Below, piece by piece: positions 35,661 to 44,251 of a stretch of 64,000 nucleotides of DNA (position 1 is its first letter; each line of letters starts with the position of its first letter). The position numbers and the translations under genes are program-made. Origin of the DNA: Calothrix sp. PCC 7716. Its GTDB lineage: Bacteria > Cyanobacteriota > Cyanobacteriia > Cyanobacteriales > Nostocaceae. A model generated the notes under the pieces. The model had not been told where the DNA came from, did not search any database, and saw nothing but the letters and a program-made list of their open reading frames with translations. Location of the stretch: positions 4,154,001-4,218,000 of the forward strand of contig NZ_AP025018.1 of the NCBI RefSeq assembly GCF_019977735.1, read 5' to 3'.

Positions 35661-38462
35661 ATGGCAACACAGCAAAACCGTACTATTTTGATTATTAGTG
35701 ATTGTGCTGAAGACCGCGTGGCTTATCGGCACTGTCTTCTCGAAGAATCAAAGTATAATTATCAAATTTTAGAAGCAGAATCAACAGTGGGGTTGACTTT
35801 GTGTTGTGAGGCTAAACCAGATTGCGTTTTGCTTGATTTTATCGAGTCAAAGACAGGTGGATTTGAATTTATATCAAATTTACAGGCTCAGATGGGTAAA
35901 TCATATTTGCCACCATTAATAGGAATAACAGAATATCGAGACGAAATGGTGGGCGCCTGTAATTGTTCAGTTCGCCATTTAGTTAGGGAGTACTTAGTAA
36001 AAACTAGTTCACCTGATACCTTACGCATAGCAGTACGCAGTGCAATTGAGATTAACGAGCTACGACACAAATTACAAGTAAGTGAAGCACGTTTTCGCAG
36101 TTCTGAACAATTTGAACTGGCAGCAGAGGCAGTTAACTGCTTGATATTTGATTTCGACTTACAAACCAACACTGTAGAAAGAACGCGCGGTTTAATGGAA
36201 TTAGTGGGTTATACATTATCCGAGGCTGAACCAACTGCACAATGGTGGCATCAACTTATACACCCTAATGATATAAACTACATCAATGGTCAACAGTTGA
36301 CGACTATTTTAGAATCAAAGCACCGCTATACTGGGGAGTATCGCGTTCGCCATAAGCAAGGTCATTACCTGTGGGTACAAGAACAAGGAATTATTTTACG
36401 AGATGCGAATGGTCAAGCAGTGAGAATAGTTGGTAGCACAGTTGATATTACTCGACGTAAACAAGCAGAAGAAGCATTGCAACGTTCTGAGGAGAAGTTA
36501 GCTTTTGTCCTTAATAATGTAGATGCTTCAATTAGCAGATTTTGGGTATTTCCAAATCAAGATTGGAAGTCTGATTATTATTCTCCTGGGTGTGAGAAAA
36601 TTTTTGGTTACACAAGTGAAGAATTATTGCAGGATAAAAAACTTTGGTTGTCAAGAGTGGCGCCATCCGATTTAGAAAATGTGATTTTACCTAAGTTTGA
36701 AAATATTTTCGCCGAACAAACAGTAAGTTATGAGTATAAATTTTACCATAAAGATGGTAGCTTGCGATGGATTAATGATACTTTAACTTCTCAGTTCGAT
36801 AAAACTGAAAATGCATGGATTGTTACTATTATAGGTGTGGATATTACCGAGCGGAAACAAGTGTTAGAGGCACTGTGGGAGAGTACAGAACGCTATCGTT
36901 ATGTAGTGGAAACTGTTCCAAACATAGTGTGGAGAGCTTGTTCAGATGGTAATAGCGACTTTGTTAATCATCGTTGGGTTGAATATACAGGATTCGGCGT
37001 TGAGCAAGCGCTACAGATGGGGTGGTTACAATTTATTCATCCAGATGATGTATTGCGAGTTCAAGCTTTTTGGCAATCAACAACGAGTAATACAAATTCA
37101 TTATACGAAATACAATACCGCTTAAAATATATTGACGGCACTTACCGTTGGAATTTAGTTAGAGGCTACCCAATTATAGATGAGCAGGGTAACGTTATTA
37201 AATGGTTTGGTAGCTGCACAGATATTCATGACCAAAAAGAATTAGAAGCGCAAAGGAACCAACTTTTAGCAGAAGCACAAGCAGCACGTGAAGAAGCAGA
37301 ACTTGCTAACCGCACAAAAGACGAATTTCTTGCTATTGTTTCTCATGAGTTACGAAGTCCTCTCAATGCAATTTTAGGTTGGACAAAGTTATTAAAAACT
37401 CGTAACTTCGATAGCGCGAATACTGCACGCGCGTTGGAAGTTATTGAACGTAACACAGTTGCACAGGTACAGTTAATAGAAGATTTGCTAGATATTTCGC
37501 GGATGATTCGGGGTAATTTACGTTTAACATTACAACCTGTTAATCTTGCTACGACTATTGAAACTACAGTTAATAATCTACGTCTATCGGCAGATGCGAA
37601 AAAAATAGACTTGCAAATAAAAAATTATGCAACGAAGTGTTTAGTTTTAGGTGATATGAATCGGTTGCAGCAGATAGTTAGTAATTTACTTACCAATGCG
37701 ATTAAATTTACACCTTCTTTAGGACGGGTTGAGATTTGTCTTGAAATTGTTAATTGTAAAGACGTGACATGTCACGTCTCTACAGCAGCGCAAATAACAG
37801 TTACCGACACAGGTAAAGGTATTAGCGCAGATTTTTTACCTTATATATTTGAACGCTTCCGTCAAGTAGAAAACACCACAACACGTGCCAAAGATGGGTT
37901 AGGTTTAGGGCTTGCGATTGTTCGTCACCTTGTAGAATTACATAATGGCGCCATTACAGCTTCTAGTTTAGGGAAAGGACAGGGAGCGACGTTTACTGTA
38001 ACCCTACCACTATTGGAAGAGGAAGCAACGAGACAAGAGGAACAAACAGGACAAGAGGAAATATCTCCTACTCTTTTATCCAACAAAAAAATCTTAGTTG
38101 TAGATGATGAACCCGATAACTGTACTTATTTAAGTTGCGCTTTAGAAGAATATGGAGCAATAGTAACAACAGCATCCTGTGCAAAAGAAGCCTTAGCAAT
38201 TTTTGAAGAATTTCAACCTGATATTATTATCAGTGATATCGGGATGCCAGAAGAAGACGGTCACACACTAATACGAAAAATACGTCAACTAACAACACAC
38301 AACTGTAACATTCCTGCTATTGCACTAACAGCTTATATAAAACAAGAAGATAGAGAACGCTCTCGAAATGCTGGTTTTCAACTTCACATGACAAAACCTG
38401 TCGAACCAACTGAGTTAATTAAAGCTATTTCCAACCTAATTAAGGAACTTCCAAAAATTTAA
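35661..38462 (+). CDS. Hybrid histidine kinase with N- and C-terminal receivers and three PAS domains
   Basis: 933 residues from the ATG at 35661, preferred over the TTG at 35649 since GAGG lies in front. Order: receiver-like domain (1-125, DCVLLDF), three PAS/PAC units (about 150-275, 280-400 and 405-530, ending VDITRRK, VDITERK, CTDIHDQK), HisKA (IVSHELRSPLNAI, near 560), ATPase (NLLTNAIKF, TDTGKGIS, GLGLGLAIV; 660-790) and a full receiver (VVDDEPDN, ISDIGMPEEDG; 805-930). There is no membrane segment, so it is cytoplasmic. Codons near residue 698-707 (CKDVTCHVST) are encoded by a dispersed palindrome inserted in frame between strand and N-box loop of the ATPase. Input signal unknown. Confidence 0.93.
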   Translation: MATQQNRTILIISDCAEDRVAYRHCLLEESKYNYQILEAESTVGLTLCCEAKPDCVLLDFIESKTGGFEFISNLQAQMGKSYLPPLIGITEYRDEMVGACNCSVRHLVREYLVKTSSPDTLRIAVRSAIEINELRHKLQVSEARFRSSEQFELAAEAVNCLIFDFDLQTNTVERTRGLMELVGYTLSEAEPTAQWWHQLIHPNDINYINGQQLTTILESKHRYTGEYRVRHKQGHYLWVQEQGIILRDANGQAVRIVGSTVDITRRKQAEEALQRSEEKLAFVLNNVDASISRFWVFPNQDWKSDYYSPGCEKIFGYTSEELLQDKKLWLSRVAPSDLENVILPKFENIFAEQTVSYEYKFYHKDGSLRWINDTLTSQFDKTENAWIVTIIGVDITERKQVLEALWESTERYRYVVETVPNIVWRACSDGNSDFVNHRWVEYTGFGVEQALQMGWLQFIHPDDVLRVQAFWQSTTSNTNSLYEIQYRLKYIDGTYRWNLVRGYPIIDEQGNVIKWFGSCTDIHDQKELEAQRNQLLAEAQAAREEAELANRTKDEFLAIVSHELRSPLNAILGWTKLLKTRNFDSANTARALEVIERNTVAQVQLIEDLLDISRMIRGNLRLTLQPVNLATTIETTVNNLRLSADAKKIDLQIKNYATKCLVLGDMNRLQQIVSNLLTNAIKFTPSLGRVEICLEIVNCKDVTCHVSTAAQITVTDTGKGISADFLPYIFERFRQVENTTTRAKDGLGLGLAIVRHLVELHNGAITASSLGKGQGATFTVTLPLLEEEATRQEEQTGQEEISPTLLSNKKILVVDDEPDNCTYLSCALEEYGAIVTTASCAKEALAIFEEFQPDIIISDIGMPEEDGHTLIRKIRQLTTHNCNIPAIALTAYIKQEDRERSRNAGFQLHMTKPVEPTELIKAISNLIKELPKI
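37755..37783. repeat. Dispersed palindrome inside the hybrid kinase gene
   Basis: GTAAAGACGTGACA and TGTCACGTCTCTAC are complementary halves with one mismatch. The unit belongs to the GTAGAGACG...CGTCTCTAC family seen at 31718-31745, near 20063 and near 63938. It keeps the reading frame and adds about ten residues to the ATPase domain. Confidence 0.85.
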
Positions 38463-38785
38463 TTCTCCATAAAAGTGGAATGGGCATCCTTGCCCTGTCA
38501 AACTGTAGGTGTAAGCGAAGGATGCCCACCCCACAAGAAATTGTTGAGTATTTTTTTATTTGGAAGTCCCTAAGTAAAATGCATCCGCTTGTAAAGCTTG
38601 TTTTTGCGTAGTAGGGTGGGCACTGCCAGCCCAGTCCCAATACTGCAAGGGATAGCTATTTTCTTGGAACTAATCCCCCCTGACCCCCCTTAATAAGGGG
38701 GGAAAATAGCGGCTTTTAGCCCCCCGCGATTTCGGGGGGGTTGGGGGATTTTATTCTTCACCGAGTAGTATTGAACCCAGTCCTT
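38463..38785. repeat. Repeat-filled gap behind the hybrid kinase
   Basis: Three families in 323 bp: a degenerate GGGCATCCTTGCCC unit with an inverted partner (about 38480 and 38520), the GGAAGTCCCTAAG sequence shared with 6098 followed by a partial GGTGGGCACTGCC unit, and at 38670-38750 a C-run/G-run array (CCCCCCTGACCCCCCTTAAT and its complement) that also appears at 41760-41880. No gene is visible. Confidence 0.75.
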
Positions 38786-39208
38786 TCAATTTACAGTCCA
38801 ATCTTCAATTCTCAAATTTGGAATTTTTGCAAAATCCTTATAATTCCGTGTAACAATAATTCCATTCACAGAAAGTGTTATAGCAGCTATTCGCAAATCG
38901 CGCGTACCAATACGAATTCTTTCCCGAAGCAATCCTTCATAAATATTAGAAGCCTCTGGAGTAAAATCAAGAAGATTAAGCTGTTTAAAATCTTCTAATG
39001 TATTCCATAGTCTCACATACGCTAATGTCAAATCATTTCCAGAAGATGCTCTTCTAATGGTATCAAGGCGCCCGCGTAATTGCTCCTCCGCCGTAACAAT
39101 TGTAACAGCAATTTGTTCAGGGTTAATAGCACTAATACGTCGGGTTAAATTAAGATTTTCTCTTTGTAGAAGTGACAAAGAGTCGGTATCAAGTATCCAT
39201 AAACTCAC
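38786..39208 (-). CDS. vapC: PIN-domain toxin, VapC-like
   Basis: A 140-residue PIN nuclease. Catalytic acids are in place: D7 (ILDTDSLSLL), E41/E42 (TAEEQLRG), D104 (IGTRDLRIAAI) and D125 (TRNYKDFAKIP). The sequence IGTxDLRIAAI followed by GIIVTRNYKDF is the cyanobacterial VapC type; such toxins cleave RNA, often tRNA or rRNA. It begins 2 bp after the stop of an upstream gene with a HicB-like fold, its likely antitoxin. Confidence 0.88.
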   Translation of the reverse strand: MSLWILDTDSLSLLQRENLNLTRRISAINPEQIAVTIVTAEEQLRGRLDTIRRASSGNDLTLAYVRLWNTLEDFKQLNLLDFTPEASNIYEGLLRERIRIGTRDLRIAAITLSVNGIIVTRNYKDFAKIPNLRIEDWTVN

Positions 39209-39210
39209 TT

Positions 39211-39585
39211 TTATTTATCCTGAGCATCCAATTGTTGATAATACGATTCCGTTTCAGCATCAAGTTCACGACGGTCAGCTTCTATATATTTCAACATTGC
39301 GTCAAACTGGGGGTCATCCTTATACTTACCAGCCAATTTCATCCAAGGATTTTCTTCTTTGGAAGGCTCCATTTTCATTGAAACAATTTTAGCATTTGCA
39401 AAACGTGCTTCGATACCAGAACGTAAATTATTTAGGGCTTCTTCTTCTGTACCACCAGAAGCTCTGCATTCTGGCATACTTAGAACTGTCGCAATAACTT
39501 TGTCATCTGAACCACGTTCGATTAATACGTCGTATGTTAAGTCCGATAAATTTTTATGTACAGAGTTCATAAAGGATAAGTTCAT
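39211..39585 (-). CDS. HicB-like antitoxin of the VapC toxin
   Basis: A 124-residue protein; the start may be 39585 or the ATG at 39570. The first 80 residues (TYDVLIERGSDDKVIATVLSMPECRASGGTEEEALNNLRSGIEARF) follow the HicB fold: a short beta sheet with the P-x-C-x-A-x-G-x-T-x-E-E-A pattern. The C-terminal tail (YKDDPQFDAMLKYIEADRREL) is acidic and helical, like toxin-binding tails. It is the first gene of a two-gene unit with VapC, spaced 2 bp. HicB normally pairs with HicA, so this is a mixed pair. Confidence 0.75.
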   Translation of the reverse strand: MNLSFMNSVHKNLSDLTYDVLIERGSDDKVIATVLSMPECRASGGTEEEALNNLRSGIEARFANAKIVSMKMEPSKEENPWMKLAGKYKDDPQFDAMLKYIEADRRELDAETESYYQQLDAQDK

Positions 39586-39612
39586 AGTGAAGTATGCAAG
39601 TAAACTTCTATT

Positions 39613-41424
39613 CTAATCATAACTGTAATTGGTGATTGGTGAGACGTTATTGGCATTCTCCAAGGCGCCTTGTTTTTGTTGCGAAGCTAAAATAGCTGCA
39701 TATAATTTATTACTTAACAACTCTTCGTGTGTACCCTGTGCGACTAACTTACCTTTATCAAGAAGTAAAATGCGGTCAGCATTGCGGATACTACTGAGTC
39801 TTTGAGCAACCATTATTACTGTACAACGGCGCCGCCGCATTAAGTCATTCAAAGACTCTTGAATTAATGTTGCTGTTTTCGCATCGACAGCAGAAGTACT
39901 ATCATCGAGAATGAGAATACTAAAATCAGTAAGTACAGTACGTGCAATAGCTATTCGCTGTTTTTGTCCTCCTGATAACCCAATACCCCGCTCGCCAACA
40001 ATTGTGTCGTAACCATCGGGTAAACTACTAATAAAGTCATCAATAGCTGCAAATTTAGCCGCTTCGATTATTTTGTTTAAAGGCGCCTCTGGTACAGCAT
40101 ATGCGATATTATCGCGAATAGTTCCTGAAAATAAAGTTGCATCTTGAAAGACTACACCAACATGCGAACGCAAACTATCAACCGTTAAATCACGCACATC
40201 GTAGCCATCTATTCTCACGGCACCTGATGTAACATCATAAAAGCGGGGAATTAAATTAACAATTGTGCTTTTGCCTGTTCCTGTCATCCCAACAATAGCA
40301 GTAAATTCACCTGGTTGCACTGTAAAAGAAACTTTAGAGAGCGCATTAGTATTTGCTTCTGGGTAACGAAAATCTACATCTTCAAATTCTACTTTACCAG
40401 CACATGTTTCTAAAGTAATAGGATTTGCGCGGTTGTGAATATCCACTTGTGTATCGATAACTTCATATACACGTCCTGCTGAAGCTGATGCTTGGGCAAT
40501 AACTCCAGATGCAAAACCTATTTGTAACACTGGTTGGATAATAAATGCTAAATACGAATTAAATGCAACTAACTCACCTAAAGATAGTTGTTTGTTGATT
40601 ACTTCGGCGCCGCCAAATCCTAAAACTGCTAGAGTAATAAAATTACTCAGTAAAAACAAAACAGGGAAAACATTTCGCAGCACCCTTACAGTCTTCATAT
40701 TCGACTCTAACAACTCACCGTTAAGGTTTGTATATCTTGATACTTCAGATTGTTCGCGTACAAATGCTTTTACCACCCGCACACCTAGCAAATTCTCTTC
40801 AAGAACACCATTCAAGTTTGCTAGTTGTGTTTGGACTAATCTAAATAACTGTGAGTTATTTTTAAAGAACCTTCCTACAATAAATCCTGCGACTGGTATT
40901 GAAAGCAATGTTATCAGTGCTAACTTCCAATTCATTGCAAGTACAATAGTCGCACTCGTAACTAAAGTAATTAGTCCGCTAAACACTTGTAGTAAGCTCG
41001 TACCAACAAAGGTCCGAATTTGGTCGATATCGCTAGTAACGCGCGTTAGTAACTGTCCGCTTGTTGTGCGGTTATAGTAGTTCTGACTCAAATACTGAGT
41101 TTGAGTAAAAATTTGATTACGAAGATTGTAAGCGACATTTTGCGAAGTTGCTTCTGCGAAAAAATTCTGCCCAAAGCTAAATAATCCTCGTCCAACTGCT
41201 GCTAAAACAAGAAACAGCGCGCATTTGTATACAACATCTAGATTACCCTTGGCAATACCTTGGTCAATTCCCCACCTAAAAAGCTGTGGAGTTATGGCAT
41301 TGATTGTAATTAGTAGTAATAAACTAGTGATGGCGCCTAACACAAGTAAGCGATAAGTATTTAAAATGCCCAGCACCCGCTTTAGAGAAGGCATCGAGGA
41401 TTTACGTTTTGGTTCGTGTCGCAT
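39613..41424 (-). CDS. ABC exporter half-transporter with degenerate ATP site
   Basis: A 603-residue half-transporter (start at 41424 or the ATG at 41394). Six membrane helices in the first 320 residues; ATPase with Walker A GMTGTGKS (379-386) and a canonical LSGGQ (483-487). The catalytic Glu after Walker B is Asp (LILDDSTS, D508) and the H-loop His is Gln (VAQRLSS, Q541). This pair of changes is the mark of the subunit carrying the degenerate site in heterodimeric exporters such as LmrCD, BmrCD and TM287/288. Alone it should hydrolyse ATP poorly; the gene at 17983 encodes the matching type of partner. Confidence 0.9.
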   Translation of the reverse strand: MRHEPKRKSSMPSLKRVLGILNTYRLLVLGAITSLLLLITINAITPQLFRWGIDQGIAKGNLDVVYKCALFLVLAAVGRGLFSFGQNFFAEATSQNVAYNLRNQIFTQTQYLSQNYYNRTTSGQLLTRVTSDIDQIRTFVGTSLLQVFSGLITLVTSATIVLAMNWKLALITLLSIPVAGFIVGRFFKNNSQLFRLVQTQLANLNGVLEENLLGVRVVKAFVREQSEVSRYTNLNGELLESNMKTVRVLRNVFPVLFLLSNFITLAVLGFGGAEVINKQLSLGELVAFNSYLAFIIQPVLQIGFASGVIAQASASAGRVYEVIDTQVDIHNRANPITLETCAGKVEFEDVDFRYPEANTNALSKVSFTVQPGEFTAIVGMTGTGKSTIVNLIPRFYDVTSGAVRIDGYDVRDLTVDSLRSHVGVVFQDATLFSGTIRDNIAYAVPEAPLNKIIEAAKFAAIDDFISSLPDGYDTIVGERGIGLSGGQKQRIAIARTVLTDFSILILDDSTSAVDAKTATLIQESLNDLMRRRRCTVIMVAQRLSSIRNADRILLLDKGKLVAQGTHEELLSNKLYAAILASQQKQGALENANNVSPITNYSYD

Positions 41425-41517
41425 TTTACAGAAGTAACCACAGGCAGAAGTACTATGATACTACGGAGAAAGGCGCCGTTCATTCCTTCTCTGGGTTAAA
41501 AAAGCTAAAATTACGTT

Positions 41518-41745
41518 ATGACGCAAATCTCTATTGCTGAAGCATCCAAAAATCTAACTCAATATATTGACGCAGCCCTTACAGGTGAGGAAATTATAAT
41601 TACTAAGGATAACCAGCCCGTTGTAAGATTGGCGCCAGTTACACAAAGTATAAAGCGTGACCGTCAACCAGGTAGCGCAAAAGGTTCGGTTTGGATGTCA
41701 GACGATTTTGACGAACCGTTAGAAGAATTCCAGGAATATATGTAA
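41518..41745 (+). CDS. Phd/YefM-type antitoxin without a visible toxin
   Basis: A 75-residue protein. TQISIAEASKNLTQYIDAALTGEEIIITKDNQPVVRLAPV is the Phd/YefM fold that binds operator DNA, and the acidic tail (MSDDFDEPLEEFQEYM) is the cyanobacterial toxin-binding type that normally pairs with a PIN toxin encoded just downstream. Here the next 280 bp hold only repeats, so the toxin gene seems lost. Confidence 0.88.
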   Translation: MTQISIAEASKNLTQYIDAALTGEEIIITKDNQPVVRLAPVTQSIKRDRQPGSAKGSVWMSDDFDEPLEEFQEYM

Positions 41746-41756
41746 CAAAGTATGTT

Positions 41757-41885
41757 TTATCCCCCCAACCCCCCTTAATAAGGGGGCTTAAAATCTTAAA
41801 AAAAGGTTACAAATCTCGTGCTTTCTTAAATAAGCTAAAACACTCTTATTCCCCCCTTATTAAGGGGGGTTAGGGGGGATTTTAA
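41757..41885. repeat. C-run/G-run inverted repeat
   Basis: CCCCCCAACCCCCCTTAATA with GGGGGC at the left and CCCCCCTTATTAAGGGGGG with GGGGGGAT at the right form short hairpins and together a large inverted repeat. The same family lies at 38670-38750. It occupies the place where the toxin gene would be expected. Confidence 0.8.
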
Positions 41886-42029
41886 ACGCTATGTACTTGC
41901 TTGCACATACTCTAGTAGCGGCGGAAAAATTCTAGATTTATCGCTAGAAACCTGATAGATGCTTCGTGCCTCAGTATGGTATGACATAAGTCTATATTTT
42001 TCTTATGCTGTCCCTCCAAAAATATTAGC

Positions 42030-43502
42030 TTACTCGTGACTCTTAACAATAGGTAAAGTAACGATAAACGTTGTACCTCTACCAACTGTACTTTCAACTT
42101 GAATTTGACCTTGATGAAGTTCTACTATAGCTTGGGCAATAGCTAAACCTAAACCTGAACCAGTTGCTTTTTCAGTAATTTCACTCTGGTTATGTGCGCG
42201 CGCTGGGTCTGCTCGGTAAAAACGGTCAAATAATTTTGGTAAAGCTTCAGTAGGAATACCGATGCCAGTGTCATTCACTTTTACTTTCAGCAAAGGAGTC
42301 AGATAACGCAGTCCAGATACTCGATAAATAGATTCGATACGTGTCAATTCTACATCTACTGTTCCACCAGATGGAGTATAGCGTAATGCGTTGCCGATTA
42401 AATTTGTAAATAATCGCGCAAGTTGACCCCAGTCACCATTTAGCGCAAACCAGTTGTCAAGAACTTCTGGGTTGGTTTCTGTCTCAGGTGGGTCAATTAA
42501 TGTCAATGAAAGCGCAATTTTTTTATCTTTTGCAAACAACTGCTGTTCTTCCACTACTTCCATCAGTAGAGCATCGAGTGGGCAAGATGAAAATATATCT
42601 TTGCTGATACCGCTATCTTGACGCGCGAGGAATAGTAAGTCATTAACTAGCTTACCTAAACGCTGCGTAAGTTTTTCGATTATTTTTAATTGTTGCTTGT
42701 AGTGTGACTTAGTGGCGCCGTTTGTTTCATTTGCTTGTAAATTTGACTCTAAATCAGATAGCGCAACCTGCACATTGGTTTGAATTAGGGCAATAGGACT
42801 TCGCAACTCATGGGAAGCATCAGCGGTAAACTGTTTCAAGCGTTGGTAAGACTCGTTTACAGGTTCCATAGCTTTGCCAGAGAGAAACCAACCACAGTAA
42901 GCAACCGAAAGCACCATTAAACTAGTACCCAAAGCCAAATCAAACATTAATTGCCGACTAGGTTTTGACACTTCAAACCAAGGATGACTCACACGTAAAT
43001 ATCCTAAAACCTGGCGCCCAATTTCTACACGGTCGGTAACTTGACGCAATAATAGTGATGAGTGCTGAGTTCTGAGTTCTGAGTTACTTTTTTCTTCACA
43101 CTCAGCACTCAGCACTTTGCACTCAGCACTGTTTTTGATGCGAACAGTCTCACCATTACGGTTTGAGTGAATAGGAATATTTATAGGTTCAGGAAACGTC
43201 GTCCAAAGTAGCTCTCCCGTAGGACTAAACCATTCGATATCAATACGGTCATCTTCTACCGAATTAGCATTATTGCGAAAACTCGCCTCTATATTTATAC
43301 GGTATTCCTTCTTTTGACGATTTACCTGTTCAATTACAAGCGCGCGCTCAACGACTTCGACCACATGATTCAAAGTATCATCAACACGTTCAACTAATGT
43401 ACTACGGACGTACAAGTATACTCCGCTTGCAAACAATAGCAGTAATACGGCTGTAATTGAAGTGTACCAGAGCGCTAGGCGCCGACGAGTCGCTTGAAAC
43501 AT
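42030..43502 (-). CDS. Sensor histidine kinase, RppB/NrsS-like
   Basis: About 490 residues from the ATG at 43502; the longer frame enters tandem repeats. MFQATRRRLALWYTSITAVLLLLFASGVYLYVRSTL is typical of the cyanobacterial RppB/NrsS kinases, which sense redox or nickel. A periplasmic loop, a second helix (LALGTSLMVLSVAYCGWFL), HisKA (TADASHELRSPIALI) and ATPase (NLIGNALRYTPSGGTV, NDTGIGIP, GSGLGLAIA) follow. The loop holds an extra Ser/Glu/Cys-rich stretch (SAECKVLSAECEEKSNSELR) encoded by heptamer repeats at 43054-43131. RppB normally follows a response regulator gene rppA, but none is next to it here. Confidence 0.9.
   Translation of the reverse strand: MFQATRRRLALWYTSITAVLLLLFASGVYLYVRSTLVERVDDTLNHVVEVVERALVIEQVNRQKKEYRINIEASFRNNANSVEDDRIDIEWFSPTGELLWTTFPEPINIPIHSNRNGETVRIKNSAECKVLSAECEEKSNSELRTQHSSLLLRQVTDRVEIGRQVLGYLRVSHPWFEVSKPSRQLMFDLALGTSLMVLSVAYCGWFLSGKAMEPVNESYQRLKQFTADASHELRSPIALIQTNVQVALSDLESNLQANETNGATKSHYKQQLKIIEKLTQRLGKLVNDLLFLARQDSGISKDIFSSCPLDALLMEVVEEQQLFAKDKKIALSLTLIDPPETETNPEVLDNWFALNGDWGQLARLFTNLIGNALRYTPSGGTVDVELTRIESIYRVSGLRYLTPLLKVKVNDTGIGIPTEALPKLFDRFYRADPARAHNQSEITEKATGSGLGLAIAQAIVELHQGQIQVESTVGRGTTFIVTLPIVKSHE
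43054..43131. repeat. Heptamer repeats inside the RppB-like kinase gene
   Basis: GATGAGTGCTGAGTTCTGAG on the left and CACTCAGCACTCAGCAC on the right are copies of the CTCAGCA heptamer in opposite orientation, forming a hairpin-like array of 78 bp. The length is a multiple of three and the array is read through in frame. Confidence 0.85.
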
Positions 43503-44251
43503 TTTTGTGTAGCAGCTATTTAGTACTAAAACATTCAAAAATTCTTGTGGAGTAGGCAATATTCAAAAATTCTTGTGGAGTGGGCAATATTCAAAAATTC
43601 TTGTGGAGTGGGCATCCTTGCCCGCCCTTGATATTGAGACTCATAAGGTTGTTAGTTTTGTTTTATTCCTGTTTATAAATATTCGATTACGTAAAAAATA
43701 TTAGTATGTAAAGCTTCTGTTGTGCTACCCAGATTCTCAATTTTTTCACTTCATTAGCACATTGACAGCAGAAATTGTAAATGTTAAAGGCTCCAACTGC
43801 CAACACCCTAGAATCATATATAACTCAGGCGGTTGTCCATACTCAGTGTTGTTACTGAGTATTTTTTGTCGTCAATGCCTCATAATTCCATATTCTTACT
43901 GAAGGTAGTTTGAGTTTAAAAGAGTTAAATTCTTTATGTAATCGAGCGATGTAAAGAAATAAAAATTACACGCGAAGGTTGTTGTGGTGTTTTGTGTGGT
44001 ATTTACTGTTTTTTATATAAAGAGGAGTGCTGTATAGGCAAAAGTTCATATATAGAAAATAAATCATTAACATCTACTTGATGTTAAGACATTGTATTTC
44101 ATCGCAAACTCTCCGGCTTGCCAGGGAAAGCTCTATCAACAAATAATTAACAAAAAAATTATTAGCTTTGATGAGTACAAAGCGAGAGTTCATCAAACTT
44201 AAAAATCTGACTCTACTAACTCAATTGCAAATTTTTGGAGAAATTTTTCAC
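43503..44251. other. Intergenic region with tandem repeats and a possible small RNA
   Basis: 749 bp. 43533-43616 has three tandem 28-bp units (ATTCAAAAATTCTTGTGGAG plus GGGCAAT), the last fused to a GGGCATCCTTGCCC palindrome. Farther right lie a promoter-like TTGACA and a strong terminator with no gene before it (see next entry). The region from 43870 to 44251 is the leader of the usher locus; GGAG at 44237 serves its first ATG. Confidence 0.7.
43762..43868 (+). ncRNA. Candidate small RNA with own promoter and terminator
   Basis: TTGACA at 43762-43767 and TTAAAG at 43784-43789 (16-bp spacing, with TG just upstream) could be a promoter. 43839-43867 is a textbook terminator: ATACTCAGT, loop GTTGTT, ACTGAGTAT and six T residues. 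No plus-strand gene precedes it; a 60-codon frame at 43720 looks spurious. The transcript would be about 70-75 nt. Confidence 0.4.

Noticed and set aside
43720-43902. 60-codon frame in the gap before the usher locus
   Set aside because: It crosses a strong hairpin terminator, has no ribosome site and reads like noncoding DNA; the candidate small RNA explains the region better.
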